Positions 1 to 6,068 of a DNA stretch of 8,156 nucleotides are shown here, piece after piece. The notes below the pieces were generated by a model. The model worked only from the letters and a program-made list of their open reading frames with translations. It made no database searches and was not told the DNA's origin. How positions within the stretch are numbered: position 1 is the first letter of the stretch; every line of letters starts with the position of its first letter. Made by a program: the position numbers and the translations under genes. The stretch is from JAMCXS01 sp964459065 (lineage in GTDB: Bacteria; Acidobacteriota; Terriglobia; UBA7540), in NCBI GenBank assembly GCA_964459065.1, contig CAYWMN010000172.1:1-8156 (forward strand). The letters are read 5' to 3'.

Positions 1-155
1 CATCGGTGCTCCCTGTTGCCGGCTTCAGCCCTCTGCACTCGAAACACCGGGTGAAACAGGCTGGGCACGGGTCGTCTTCCCGGTACATTATGGGAAAGAT
101 CCTGGCGTCATTCTAGACGATATTGATTCCCTTTGCGCGCATGTTTTGTTGCCGG

Positions 156-181
156 GCCGGGGACGGAACCCTCTCCCCGGC
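156..181. repeat. Inverted repeat / hairpin 1 in leader
   Basis: GCCGGGGA at 156-163 is matched perfectly by TCCCCGGC at 174-181, giving an 8-bp GC-rich stem with a 10-base loop. No T-run follows on the + strand, so this is not a canonical intrinsic terminator. It lies about 100 bases before the first gene and is followed seven bases later by a second hairpin. It may be leader RNA structure, the terminator of an unseen upstream gene, or chance in GC-rich DNA. Confidence 0.45.
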
Positions 182-188
182 ACCAATA

Positions 189-213
189 TCCGGCTTGTTC
201 GGATAAAGCCGGA
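189..213. repeat. Inverted repeat / hairpin 2 in leader
   Basis: TCCGGCTT at 189-196 pairs perfectly with AAGCCGGA at 206-213, giving an 8-bp stem and a 9-base loop. It sits just downstream of hairpin 1, so the two would form tandem stems in any transcript reading into the first gene. No poly-T tract follows it. Its function is unknown. Confidence 0.45.
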
Positions 214-271
214 AGCGCTTGCTATCGGCGCGATATTGCAAGATGATAGGCAACTTAATATTAAACAAACC

Positions 272-277
272 GGGAGG
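272..277 (+). promoter_or_regulatory. Ribosome binding site deciding the first start codon
   Basis: GGGAGG lies five bases before the ATG at 282, close to ideal Shine-Dalgarno spacing. It supports 282 as the start rather than the in-frame TTG at 219, which would add 21 residues in front of the Arg-Arg plus hydrophobic N-terminus. Confidence 0.75.
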
Positions 278-281
278 CGGA

Positions 282-2702
282 ATGAGACGGAACATTCGGT
301 GGGTGGGGGCAACTCTGCTCGTGGGGCTCACGATAGTTGGAATTCGAACGCTGGCTTCAGGCAAGGCCCGTCTTCAGTCTGAGCCTCACGGTTCGCAATT
401 TGTGAATTCCATCGGCATCAAGATGATCTACGTTCCCGCCGGCAAGTTCCGCATGGGAGACCTTGAGCCGCCGACACGCTACCAACCCGACCAGTTCCCT
501 GCCCGCGTGCATTATGACGAGCGGCCGGCCCACGAAGTCACCCTCTCTCACGGCTTTTATATGTCGCAAACTGAGATCACGGCCAGGCAGTACCAGAGTT
601 TCCAGATGTCTTACGAAAATGAAGGCCGCTTTCCGCCTTATGCCAGCGGCATGAGCTGGAACGACGCGGTGCGCTTCACCCGGTGGCTCAGCCACAAGGA
701 ACACCGCCATTACCGCCTGCCGACCGAAGCCGAATGGGAATATGCCTGCCGCGCCGGAACAACAACTCCGTTTTCATCCGGCGATCAGCCTCCCCGGCCG
801 GGGCAACCCAACGCCTGGGGCCTTGAAAACATGGAAACCGGTGTCCCGGAGTGGGTACTGGACTGGTACGGGCCCTATCCTGATAAATCGCTGACGGACC
901 CTGTGGGTCCTGCCAATGGATTTTCGCGGGTGGTCCGTGGCGGAGGCTTCATGGCGGCGCGCCGCGGCCGAAAAGAAGATGACACCTTTCTGCCTTTTTA
1001 CCGCCGTTGCGCCAACCGCGCGAGCGTCGCGCCCGGTTATCATGGCCAGGAAGTCATCGGCTTCCGCATCGTCCTGGCCCCCACGCCGCACACGAAGCCC
1101 TGGCCGGAGCATATCCCGTTTGTCCGCCGTTTTATCCCCGACGCTGCTAGCGTCCCCGCAACGGCCGGCCCCGACCCCCACAAGCCCTGGTTCCAGCAAC
1201 GCCCGATGCTTCCCATCCCTCCGGGAAATGCCTCCACACTTGAAATTGAGGCGGCGGGTTTCGGCGGCGGCATCCACGACCACAATCATTCACCGGGCCT
1301 CGCCGTGCTTCCCAACGGAGACCTGCTGGCCATCTTCTTTTCATCTTCATCGGGGGGCAGCGAATATGCTCCCAGCACCAGCTTCGTCGCCACACGCCTG
1401 CGCTTTGGTTCCAATCAGTGGGACCCGCCGAATCTCTTCTATGACTTTGCCGACGTCAACGATCAGTCCGCCCTGCTCTGGACGGAAGGCCGCAAAGTGA
1501 ATTTCTTCGGCGGCGGCATCGGGATGGTGGGCGTTCCCTTCCGTTGGACGTGGTCCACCGACAACGGCGCGACCTGGAGCCCCATCAAGCTCCCCACGCT
1601 CATCGGAACGGTGGGAGGTTATAGTCCCCAACCAATCACCAGCGCCTTCCGCGGCCCCGACGGCACTGTCTACGTCGCGACGGATGCATCCGGCGGAGAG
1701 TCCGTTCTGTGGGCGAGCCACGACAACGGCAAAACCTGGCAAGACACGCTGGGACGCACCGGCGGCCGCCATACCGCCTTTGTGCTGCTCAAAGACGGCT
1801 CGATCCTGGGCATGGGCGGGAAGAACACCAATATCAACGGTTACATGCCCGAATCCATCTCCCATGACGGCGGCCGCACCTGGAGCATCCGCCAGACACC
1901 TTTCCCGGCACTCGGCAGCAACCAGCGTCCCACCATCATCCGCCTGGCCGATGGAAAACTCTTTTTCGCTTCCGACTTCCAGGATCGCAAAGACCGGGCT
2001 CCCGCCGCCGTCAAACAGCGCGGCGCCTTTGTAGCGCTGTCCGCCGACGAGGGCCGCACCTGGAAAATCAAGCGTCTCGCCACTGCCCTGCCCCATGAAG
2101 CGCATGTGGTGGCCCCGCGAGGTAAGTGGCATGAGAAGGACTACGGAGGCGACGCCAGCCTGGGATACACCGTGGCCGCTCAGGGACCAAACGGCATCAT
2201 CTACCTGATTACCAGCATGAACCATCCCGCGCAGGAGTTTGAAATGAACGAGGCTTGGATCATGTCGAACGACCGTGGCCCGACGTCTGCGCCAACCGGG
2301 TCCGGCAAGGTGATCCGCAACAAAGAGAATTATCCGAACGGCAAGCTTAAAGCTACCTGGACCGGAAAAATCGAGCCGGATGGCCGTTATGAGCTGAATG
2401 GTCCTGAAACCTGGTATTACGCAAACGGGGCCAGGGCTTATCAGGTGGATTACCGGGACGGCTACAAGATTGGGATGGAAACCTACTGGTCACCCCAGGG
2501 CCGTAAAATATGGCAGTGGGACCACCATGCCAACAGCGAGAGCGTCTGGACTCATTACTGGCCCAACGGCCAAATGAAGCAGCAGTCCGAGTGGCGCAAG
2601 GACGTCGCCAACGGCCCTGCCACCCTATGGAACAAATCCGGCCAGGTAACAGGCCAATACGAATTCAAGAATGGAATCATTTCCGGCAAGCCTGAAAACT
2701 GA
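282..2702 (+). CDS. Membrane-anchored FGE-like / BNR sialidase-like / MORN_2 fusion protein
   Basis: This 806-residue protein appears built from three modules. Residues 1-27 are MRRN followed by a hydrophobic stretch (about 7-21), which reads as a signal peptide or N-terminal anchor and implies export. Residues ~40-266 match the FGE-sulfatase (SUMF1/EgtB/PvdO) fold: IYVPAGKFRMGD at 49-60, RLPTEAEWEYACRAGT at 145-160, RVVRGGGF at 216-223 and GFRIV at 260-264. Residues ~328-600 are a BNR/sialidase-like propeller starting with HDHNHSP at 332-338, with four Asp boxes: STDNGATW (425-432), SHDNGKTW (479-486), SHDGGRTW (527-534) and SADEGRTW (587-594). Residues ~684-800 hold MORN_2/YwqK-like repeats (YPNG, YYANG, YWPNG, LWNKSG). 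The FGE part lacks both cysteines of the copper/oxygen site: the usual SxMC...YC region reads GFMA...FLPFY, and only Cys156 and Cys243 are seen in the domain. Formylglycine synthesis is therefore unlikely, and a structural or binding role fits better. Whether the propeller is a hydrolase cannot be decided. The gene ends 4 bases before the acid-sugar kinase, so the two are probably co-transcribed. Confidence 0.8.
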   Translation: MRRNIRWVGATLLVGLTIVGIRTLASGKARLQSEPHGSQFVNSIGIKMIYVPAGKFRMGDLEPPTRYQPDQFPARVHYDERPAHEVTLSHGFYMSQTEITARQYQSFQMSYENEGRFPPYASGMSWNDAVRFTRWLSHKEHRHYRLPTEAEWEYACRAGTTTPFSSGDQPPRPGQPNAWGLENMETGVPEWVLDWYGPYPDKSLTDPVGPANGFSRVVRGGGFMAARRGRKEDDTFLPFYRRCANRASVAPGYHGQEVIGFRIVLAPTPHTKPWPEHIPFVRRFIPDAASVPATAGPDPHKPWFQQRPMLPIPPGNASTLEIEAAGFGGGIHDHNHSPGLAVLPNGDLLAIFFSSSSGGSEYAPSTSFVATRLRFGSNQWDPPNLFYDFADVNDQSALLWTEGRKVNFFGGGIGMVGVPFRWTWSTDNGATWSPIKLPTLIGTVGGYSPQPITSAFRGPDGTVYVATDASGGESVLWASHDNGKTWQDTLGRTGGRHTAFVLLKDGSILGMGGKNTNINGYMPESISHDGGRTWSIRQTPFPALGSNQRPTIIRLADGKLFFASDFQDRKDRAPAAVKQRGAFVALSADEGRTWKIKRLATALPHEAHVVAPRGKWHEKDYGGDASLGYTVAAQGPNGIIYLITSMNHPAQEFEMNEAWIMSNDRGPTSAPTGSGKVIRNKENYPNGKLKATWTGKIEPDGRYELNGPETWYYANGARAYQVDYRDGYKIGMETYWSPQGRKIWQWDHHANSESVWTHYWPNGQMKQQSEWRKDVANGPATLWNKSGQVTGQYEFKNGIISGKPEN

Positions 2703-2706
2703 CAGG

Positions 2707-3864
2707 ATGAGCTCCAACGATCGGGTCTTCATTCTCGCCGATGATTTTACTGGCGCTCTCGAGGTCGGAGCAAAATTCGGGGGCCACGGGATCGCGACGA
2801 GCGTCACAACCGCGATGAATTGTTCGGACGCCCGGTGGGATTCTTCAACCCAGGCAATGGTTGTCGACACCCAGACCCGGCACCTTACGCCCGGCGAAGC
2901 TGCCGCGAGAGTCTTTGCCTGGGTCAGAGAAGCTTGCGAAAATGGATTTGCGCGCACCTATAAAAAAACAGATTCCACTTTACGCGGCAATATCGCAAGC
3001 GAACTCGAAGCCCTGCTCAAGGCGTGGCCGGGGTCGCCTCTGATCTATTCGCCCGCCTATCCCGCGATGGGACGAACCGTCCGCAACGGCACGCTGTTCG
3101 TCCACGGAGTGCCGGTGGCCAAAACCGACTTTGCCCAAGACCGGCTGAACCCCGTGCGGGAAAGTCATATTCCCACCTTGCTCCGCTCCCAAAGTTCCGT
3201 TCCGGTTTTTCCCATCAGCTGCGAGGCCGTCGACAAAACCGGCCCTTGCGGCGTTTATGTCTGCGACGCTGAAACCGACGATGAGGTCGCGCAAATTGCC
3301 GCCGCCGTTGCTCGTTCCGATAAGCTCCGGCTTGCAGCGGGGCCGGCGGCTTTCGCCGGAAGCCTCGCCGCGGTTATGACGCCCGCGCAACCCCCTCCGG
3401 CGCTGCCCCGTGGTCTGCGCACGGGGCTGGTCGTGTGTGGAAGCCTGAACCAGGTCTCCCTGCAACAGGTAAGGCTGGCGGCTCAAAGCGGATTCGCTGT
3501 CGCCGGCCCTGCCGGGATTCCGCAAAAGCTCGCAGAAAGCGGCTGGGCCATTTTGCAGATTGGTGATCGCACGGCAGAGACAGCATTTGCGTTCGCAGAG
3601 CGCGCAGGCGAAGTTGTCTGCGAAATTCTGGGCCGAAGCCGACCGGACGTGCTGGTCGTTTTGGGCGGAGATACGGCTTACGCGATTATCCGCCGGCTGG
3701 ACGTGCCTTCAATTCGGCCTCTTGGCGAAATCATGGAGGGTATTCCTGTTTGCAGCATCGAAGCGGGGCCCGATTCAGAAGGCTTCTTTCTGATCACCAA
3801 GGCCGGTGGATTCGGCCCGCCCGACGCGCTGGTCTCGATCCGCAAAATCGTGAGTGGAGAGTAA
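2707..3864 (+). CDS. dtnK: Four-carbon acid sugar kinase family protein (DUF1537; probable D-threonate/D-erythronate kinase)
   Basis: This 385-residue protein has the normal length and full motif set of the DUF1537/OtnK/DtnK kinases. These phosphorylate the 4-hydroxyl of tetronic acids such as D-threonate, D-erythronate or their 3-oxo forms. Visible motifs are the N-terminal ILADDFTGALEVG (9-21), VVDTQTRHL (52-60), YKKTDSTLRGN (85-95), SPAYPAMGRTVRNG (115-128), KTDFAQD (139-145), and in the C-terminal nucleotide domain VVCGS, GGDTA (320-324) and TKAGGFG (364-370). I chose ATG 2707, just after the upstream stop at 2702. An in-frame ATG at 2671 would add 12 residues read through the previous gene's end and is less likely. 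The Shine-Dalgarno match (CAGGA) is weak and close, so translational coupling is likely. The adjacent pdxA2-like gene points to the DtnK/DenK-PdxA2 route to dihydroxyacetone phosphate rather than the OtnK route, which pairs with LtnD- and OtnC-type enzymes. Exact substrate chirality cannot be read from sequence. Confidence 0.85.
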   Translation: MSSNDRVFILADDFTGALEVGAKFGGHGIATSVTTAMNCSDARWDSSTQAMVVDTQTRHLTPGEAAARVFAWVREACENGFARTYKKTDSTLRGNIASELEALLKAWPGSPLIYSPAYPAMGRTVRNGTLFVHGVPVAKTDFAQDRLNPVRESHIPTLLRSQSSVPVFPISCEAVDKTGPCGVYVCDAETDDEVAQIAAAVARSDKLRLAAGPAAFAGSLAAVMTPAQPPPALPRGLRTGLVVCGSLNQVSLQQVRLAAQSGFAVAGPAGIPQKLAESGWAILQIGDRTAETAFAFAERAGEVVCEILGRSRPDVLVVLGGDTAYAIIRRLDVPSIRPLGEIMEGIPVCSIEAGPDSEGFFLITKAGGFGPPDALVSIRKIVSGE

Positions 3865-3869
3865 GAGGA
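3864..3869 (+). promoter_or_regulatory. Ribosome binding site of the pdxA2-like gene
   Basis: AGAGGA overlaps the last base of the kinase stop codon and ends one base before the ATG at 3871. The spacing is short, so translational coupling with the kinase is likely. Confidence 0.5.
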
Positions 3870-3870
3870 A

Positions 3871-4851
3871 ATGAAAAAGCTTTACGGCATTACGATGGGG
3901 GACTCAAGCGGCGTCGGTCCTGAAATTCTGCTCCGGTCATTTCGCGACGGCCAGATTGAGCTTCCCGTCGTGGTCTTCGGCGACATCGAGGTTCTGGACT
4001 TTTACAACGAACGGCTGCGATACGAAGTGACGTTCAACAAAATCGCGGGTCCTGAAGACTACGTTCCCGGGCCGCTCAATGTCATTGACATCGGCATGAT
4101 GCGCCCGGAGGAGATAACCGTCGGCAAGCTCAACAAAAAGTCGGCGGCCGCGGCGCGGGAATACGTGGTGCGGGCGGCGCGCGCGGCTCTGGCTGAAGAA
4201 ATCGCGGCAATGGTCACGCTTCCCATGAACAAGGAAGCCACTCAGCTTTCCGATCCACAATTCGTCGGCCACACGGAACTGATTGGCGAAGTGTGCGGAG
4301 TGAAAGACGTCACCATCATGCTGGCCTCAGAGCAATTGATCGTCACGCACGTCAGCACGCACGTGTCGCTCCGTGAGGCCATCGAACGGACCAAAAAGGA
4401 ACGTGTCGCCACCATCATCCAGCTTACCTGGGAAGCCGTGCGGCGGCTCCGGGAAAATCCTCGCATCGCCGTTGCCGGGCTCAATCCCCACGCCGGAGAA
4501 AACGGCCTCTTCGGCGATGAGGAAATGCGGGAAATCCGTCCCGCCGTCGAATGGGCCGAAAGCCAGGGAATCCCCGTGGAAGGCCCGCTGCCGCCCGATA
4601 CCGTTTTCTACATGGCCGTCAAGCGGCGACAATTCGATGCAGTCGTCGCGATGTACCACGACCAGGGTCACATTCCCAGCAAGTTGCTTGACTTTGAGGG
4701 CGGCGTAAACGTCGCGCTGGGACTGCCGATCGTTCGCACCTCGGTCGACCACGGAACGGCATTCGACATTGCCGGGCAAGGAGTGGCTTCAACCGTGAGT
4801 TTTGTCCGCGCCCTGCAGTTGGCAGCAAAGCTGGCGAAACCCGGGCCTTGA
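3871..4851 (+). CDS. pdxA2: PdxA2-type 4-phospho-D-threonate/erythronate 3-dehydrogenase
   Basis: This 326-residue member of the PdxA family is about the length of E. coli PdxA. It should oxidise the C3 hydroxyl of a 4-phospho-tetronate with NAD+; the 3-oxo acid then decarboxylates to dihydroxyacetone phosphate. Seen motifs: the N-terminal GITMGDSSGVGPEI (6-19; PdxA usually has GDPAGIGPE), LPMNKEA around 115-121, GHTE with His134, THVSLRE with His164, NPHAGENGLFG with His207, MYHDQGH with His263, and VDHGTAFDIAG with His294. His164, His207 and His263 fall at the three divalent-metal ligand positions of the family. The gene begins 6 bases after the kinase stop. Pairing with a DUF1537 kinase, and no other pyridoxal phosphate synthesis gene here, favours sugar-acid catabolism over vitamin B6 synthesis (4-phosphohydroxy-L-threonine as substrate). 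That choice rests on context, because the active site is shared. Confidence 0.85.
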   Translation: MKKLYGITMGDSSGVGPEILLRSFRDGQIELPVVVFGDIEVLDFYNERLRYEVTFNKIAGPEDYVPGPLNVIDIGMMRPEEITVGKLNKKSAAAAREYVVRAARAALAEEIAAMVTLPMNKEATQLSDPQFVGHTELIGEVCGVKDVTIMLASEQLIVTHVSTHVSLREAIERTKKERVATIIQLTWEAVRRLRENPRIAVAGLNPHAGENGLFGDEEMREIRPAVEWAESQGIPVEGPLPPDTVFYMAVKRRQFDAVVAMYHDQGHIPSKLLDFEGGVNVALGLPIVRTSVDHGTAFDIAGQGVASTVSFVRALQLAAKLAKPGP

Positions 4852-4868
4852 TTTTTTCCGCTGAAGCT

Positions 4869-5018
4869 CCCACCTCGATCCCCAAAGCCAGGGCCTGCTC
4901 AATGCTTGAAAGCTGTACATCAGTGAGCGTATGATGATCCCGAAAAGCTGAAAGTTGTGATGCAGAGGCAGGCCTGATTCTGACCAGTTTCAAGGCTTCC
5001 AGCCCCCATCGAGGTGGG
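4869..5018. repeat. Widely spaced 11-bp inverted repeat
   Basis: CCCACCTCGAT at 4869-4879 is the exact reverse complement of ATCGAGGTGGG at 5008-5018. The arms enclose 128 bases, and pairing does not extend beyond the 11 bases on either side. The enclosed part also has near-complementary CAGGGCCTGC and GCAGGCCTG segments, so a folded RNA or a small decayed element is possible. No target-site duplication or transposase is seen. Confidence 0.35.
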
Positions 5019-5056
5019 TCATCATTGAGGAGTAGAGAAATAACGCCCTGCCCAAT

Positions 5057-5072
5057 TGTGACGAAGCTCACA
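5057..5072. promoter_or_regulatory. Candidate CRP/FNR-family operator
   Basis: TGTGA, six bases, then TCACA form a perfect match to the half-sites of the CRP consensus, centred about 101 bases before the ATG at 5166. If the -10 element is TATGGT (5094-5099), transcription would start near 5106 and the site would be centred near -41.5, the class II activator position. This arrangement is an inference. The owning regulator is unknown, and CRP/FNR relatives in other phyla may prefer other half-sites. Confidence 0.35.
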
Positions 5073-5165
5073 GGCAAACCCGATGCCGTATTGTATGGTG
5101 CAAAGGTCACGGCGGCCTTTCAGAGGCGGGCTTAATCATCAAGCCGGAGTCGTCAGGCAGAAAAA

Positions 5166-6050
5166 ATGAAACCCTTAATTCAAGAACTCGTCGCCAACGC
5201 GCCGGTGCTAACCGATGGTGCGTGGGGAACCCAGTTGCAGTTGCGAGGCATCGAGCCGGGAATTTGTGGGGACACCTGGAACCTGCTCCACCCCGAGCCT
5301 GTTGAACAGATCGCCCGCGCCTATGTGGAGGCCGGTTCGCGCATCATCCTAACCAACACCTTCAGCGCCAACCGGATATCCCTTGCGAAATATGGCATTG
5401 CAGAAAAGGTGGGTGAAATTAACCGGGCAGGCGTGGAAATCTCCCGGCGTGCCGCGGGCGGCAGCGCTTATGTATTCGCTTCCATGGGGCCCTGCGGGAA
5501 ATTGCTGATCTCGGGCGAGGTCACGGAGAAGGAAATGCGCAGCGCCTTTGAAGAACAGGCCCGGGCGCTCGCATCCGCCGGACCCAACGCGATCGTCATT
5601 GAGACCATGAGCGACCCGGATGAGGCGAAACTGGCGATTGCGGCGGCTCTGCCGACGGGGCTGCCGGTGGTTGTCAGCATGACCTTTGAATCCGGCCGCG
5701 ACCATGACCGCACGATGATGGGCACCACTCCGGAAGAGGCGGCGGCCGAGCTCACCGCCGCCGGCGCGGACGCGATCGGCGCTAACTGCGGACAGGGCGC
5801 GGAAGGCTATCTGCCCATCTGCAAGCGCCTGCGCGCCGCCACCCATCTCCCGATCTGGATCAAGCCCAACGCGGGCCTGCCGGAGGCGACGCCAAGCGGT
5901 GTTCAATACCGCGCAACCCCGGAATCATTTGCCGCCCACATCCAGGCCATCGTGGAGGCAGGGGCCAGTTTTGTGGGAGGATGCTGCGGCACCACGCCGG
6001 AATTCATCCGCGTGCTTGCCAGCGCGCTGGAAGGCAAGAAGAACGTCTAA
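5166..6050 (+). CDS. Homocysteine S-methyltransferase family protein
   Basis: This 294-residue zinc-dependent methyltransferase has the (beta/alpha)8-barrel family fold shared with betaine-homocysteine methyltransferase and the N-terminal domain of MetH. It should activate homocysteine, or another thiol acceptor, at a Zn site for methyl transfer. Motifs: LTDGAWGTQLQLRG (15-28), LTNTFSANRISLAKYG (about 60-75), the zinc ligands Cys208 in GANCGQG and Cys273-Cys274 in GGCCGTTPEFIR, and IKPNAGLPE before them. It lacks the folate, cobalamin and reactivation domains of full-length MetH, so those functions must come from other proteins. The methyl donor is probably a methyl-corrinoid protein, given the next genes, although a direct donor such as betaine or S-methylmethionine is possible. 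The Shine-Dalgarno match is weak (CAGG about 8 bases upstream). It appears to be the first gene of the second operon, 18 bases before the DUF1638 gene. Confidence 0.85.
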   Translation: MKPLIQELVANAPVLTDGAWGTQLQLRGIEPGICGDTWNLLHPEPVEQIARAYVEAGSRIILTNTFSANRISLAKYGIAEKVGEINRAGVEISRRAAGGSAYVFASMGPCGKLLISGEVTEKEMRSAFEEQARALASAGPNAIVIETMSDPDEAKLAIAAALPTGLPVVVSMTFESGRDHDRTMMGTTPEEAAAELTAAGADAIGANCGQGAEGYLPICKRLRAATHLPIWIKPNAGLPEATPSGVQYRATPESFAAHIQAIVEAGASFVGGCCGTTPEFIRVLASALEGKKNV

Positions 6051-6068
6051 GAAGGCTCGTCGAAAGCC

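Larger units (their letters stand above)
1..281. other. 5' region without a supported gene
   Basis: I can support no gene in this stretch. Reading from the left edge on the + strand, one frame stops at 52-54 and another at 113-115. The third stays open to 382 but overlaps the well-supported next gene by 100 bases, and its translation (rich in Gly, Arg, Asn and Ser at the end) resembles no family I know. The short tail of an upstream gene ending at 54 or 115 cannot be excluded. The recognisable structure is two tandem hairpins (156-181 and 189-213) and an AT-rich palindrome (255-264) next to the ribosome binding site of the following gene. A TTGCAA at 236-241 with TATTAA 17 bases later resembles a promoter, but it would put the transcript start at about the ribosome binding site, so I do not call it. 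Confidence 0.5.
4850..5110 (-). other. Unrecognised reverse-strand open frame, possible gene remnant
   Basis: A GTG at 5110-5108 (reverse strand) opens a frame that runs 86 codons through the gap, then continues antisense into pdxA2 before stopping at 4619. On its own strand GAAAGG lies about five bases before the GTG, a plausible ribosome binding site. The gap part has protein-like character: a hydrophobic stretch (GQGVISLLL), then DDPPRWGLEALKLV, then a helix-like LTDVQLSSIEQALALGIEVG. However, only about half its third codon positions are G or C, unlike the strongly GC-biased neighbours, and the part inside pdxA2 is basic and shadow-like. I do not recognise a family. It could be the 5' end of a decayed gene, a small recently acquired gene, or chance. 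Confidence 0.2.
4852..5165. other. Intergenic region between the two operons
   Basis: This 314-base stretch separates the tetronate unit from the methyltransferase unit. No + strand gene is supported. It contains an 11-bp inverted repeat (4869-4879 with 5008-5018), a CRP/FNR-type palindrome (5057-5072) and a reverse-strand open frame entering from 5110. I looked for an intrinsic terminator after pdxA2: a T-run occurs at 4852-4857 but no proper stem precedes it. I also saw no SAM or cobalamin riboswitch core. The region probably carries the promoter for the second operon. Confidence 0.6.

Noticed and set aside
219..281. TTG start at 219 adding 21 residues to the first gene
   Set aside because: The ATG at 282 has a strong GGGAGG site at ideal spacing and starts directly at the Arg-Arg plus hydrophobic anchor.
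916..1500. Forward open frame of 194 codons in another frame of the first gene
   Set aside because: It is Ser/Pro/Arg-rich, typical of an out-of-frame reading of GC-rich coding DNA; the FGE and propeller motifs are in the other frame.
1347..2225. Long reverse-strand open frame of 292 codons
   Set aside because: It lies wholly antisense to the Asp-box propeller and has a Gly/Ala/Val/Arg-rich shadow composition with no recognisable motifs.
2671..2706. Earlier ATG for the acid-sugar kinase
   Set aside because: It overlaps the end of the first gene and adds residues not seen before the family's conserved N-terminal strand; ATG 2707 follows the stop by 4 bases.
3871..4851. Biosynthetic PdxA for vitamin B6
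   Set aside because: Pairing with a DUF1537 kinase is the known tetronate arrangement and no other B6 gene is nearby, although sequence alone cannot exclude it fully.
4840..4860. Intrinsic terminator after pdxA2
   Set aside because: A six-T run is present, but the bases before it (CCCGGGCC) give no stem with a usable loop.
4852..5165. SAM or cobalamin riboswitch before the methyltransferase operon
   Set aside because: This would make sense for the genes, but I could not find the conserved cores of either class in the gap.
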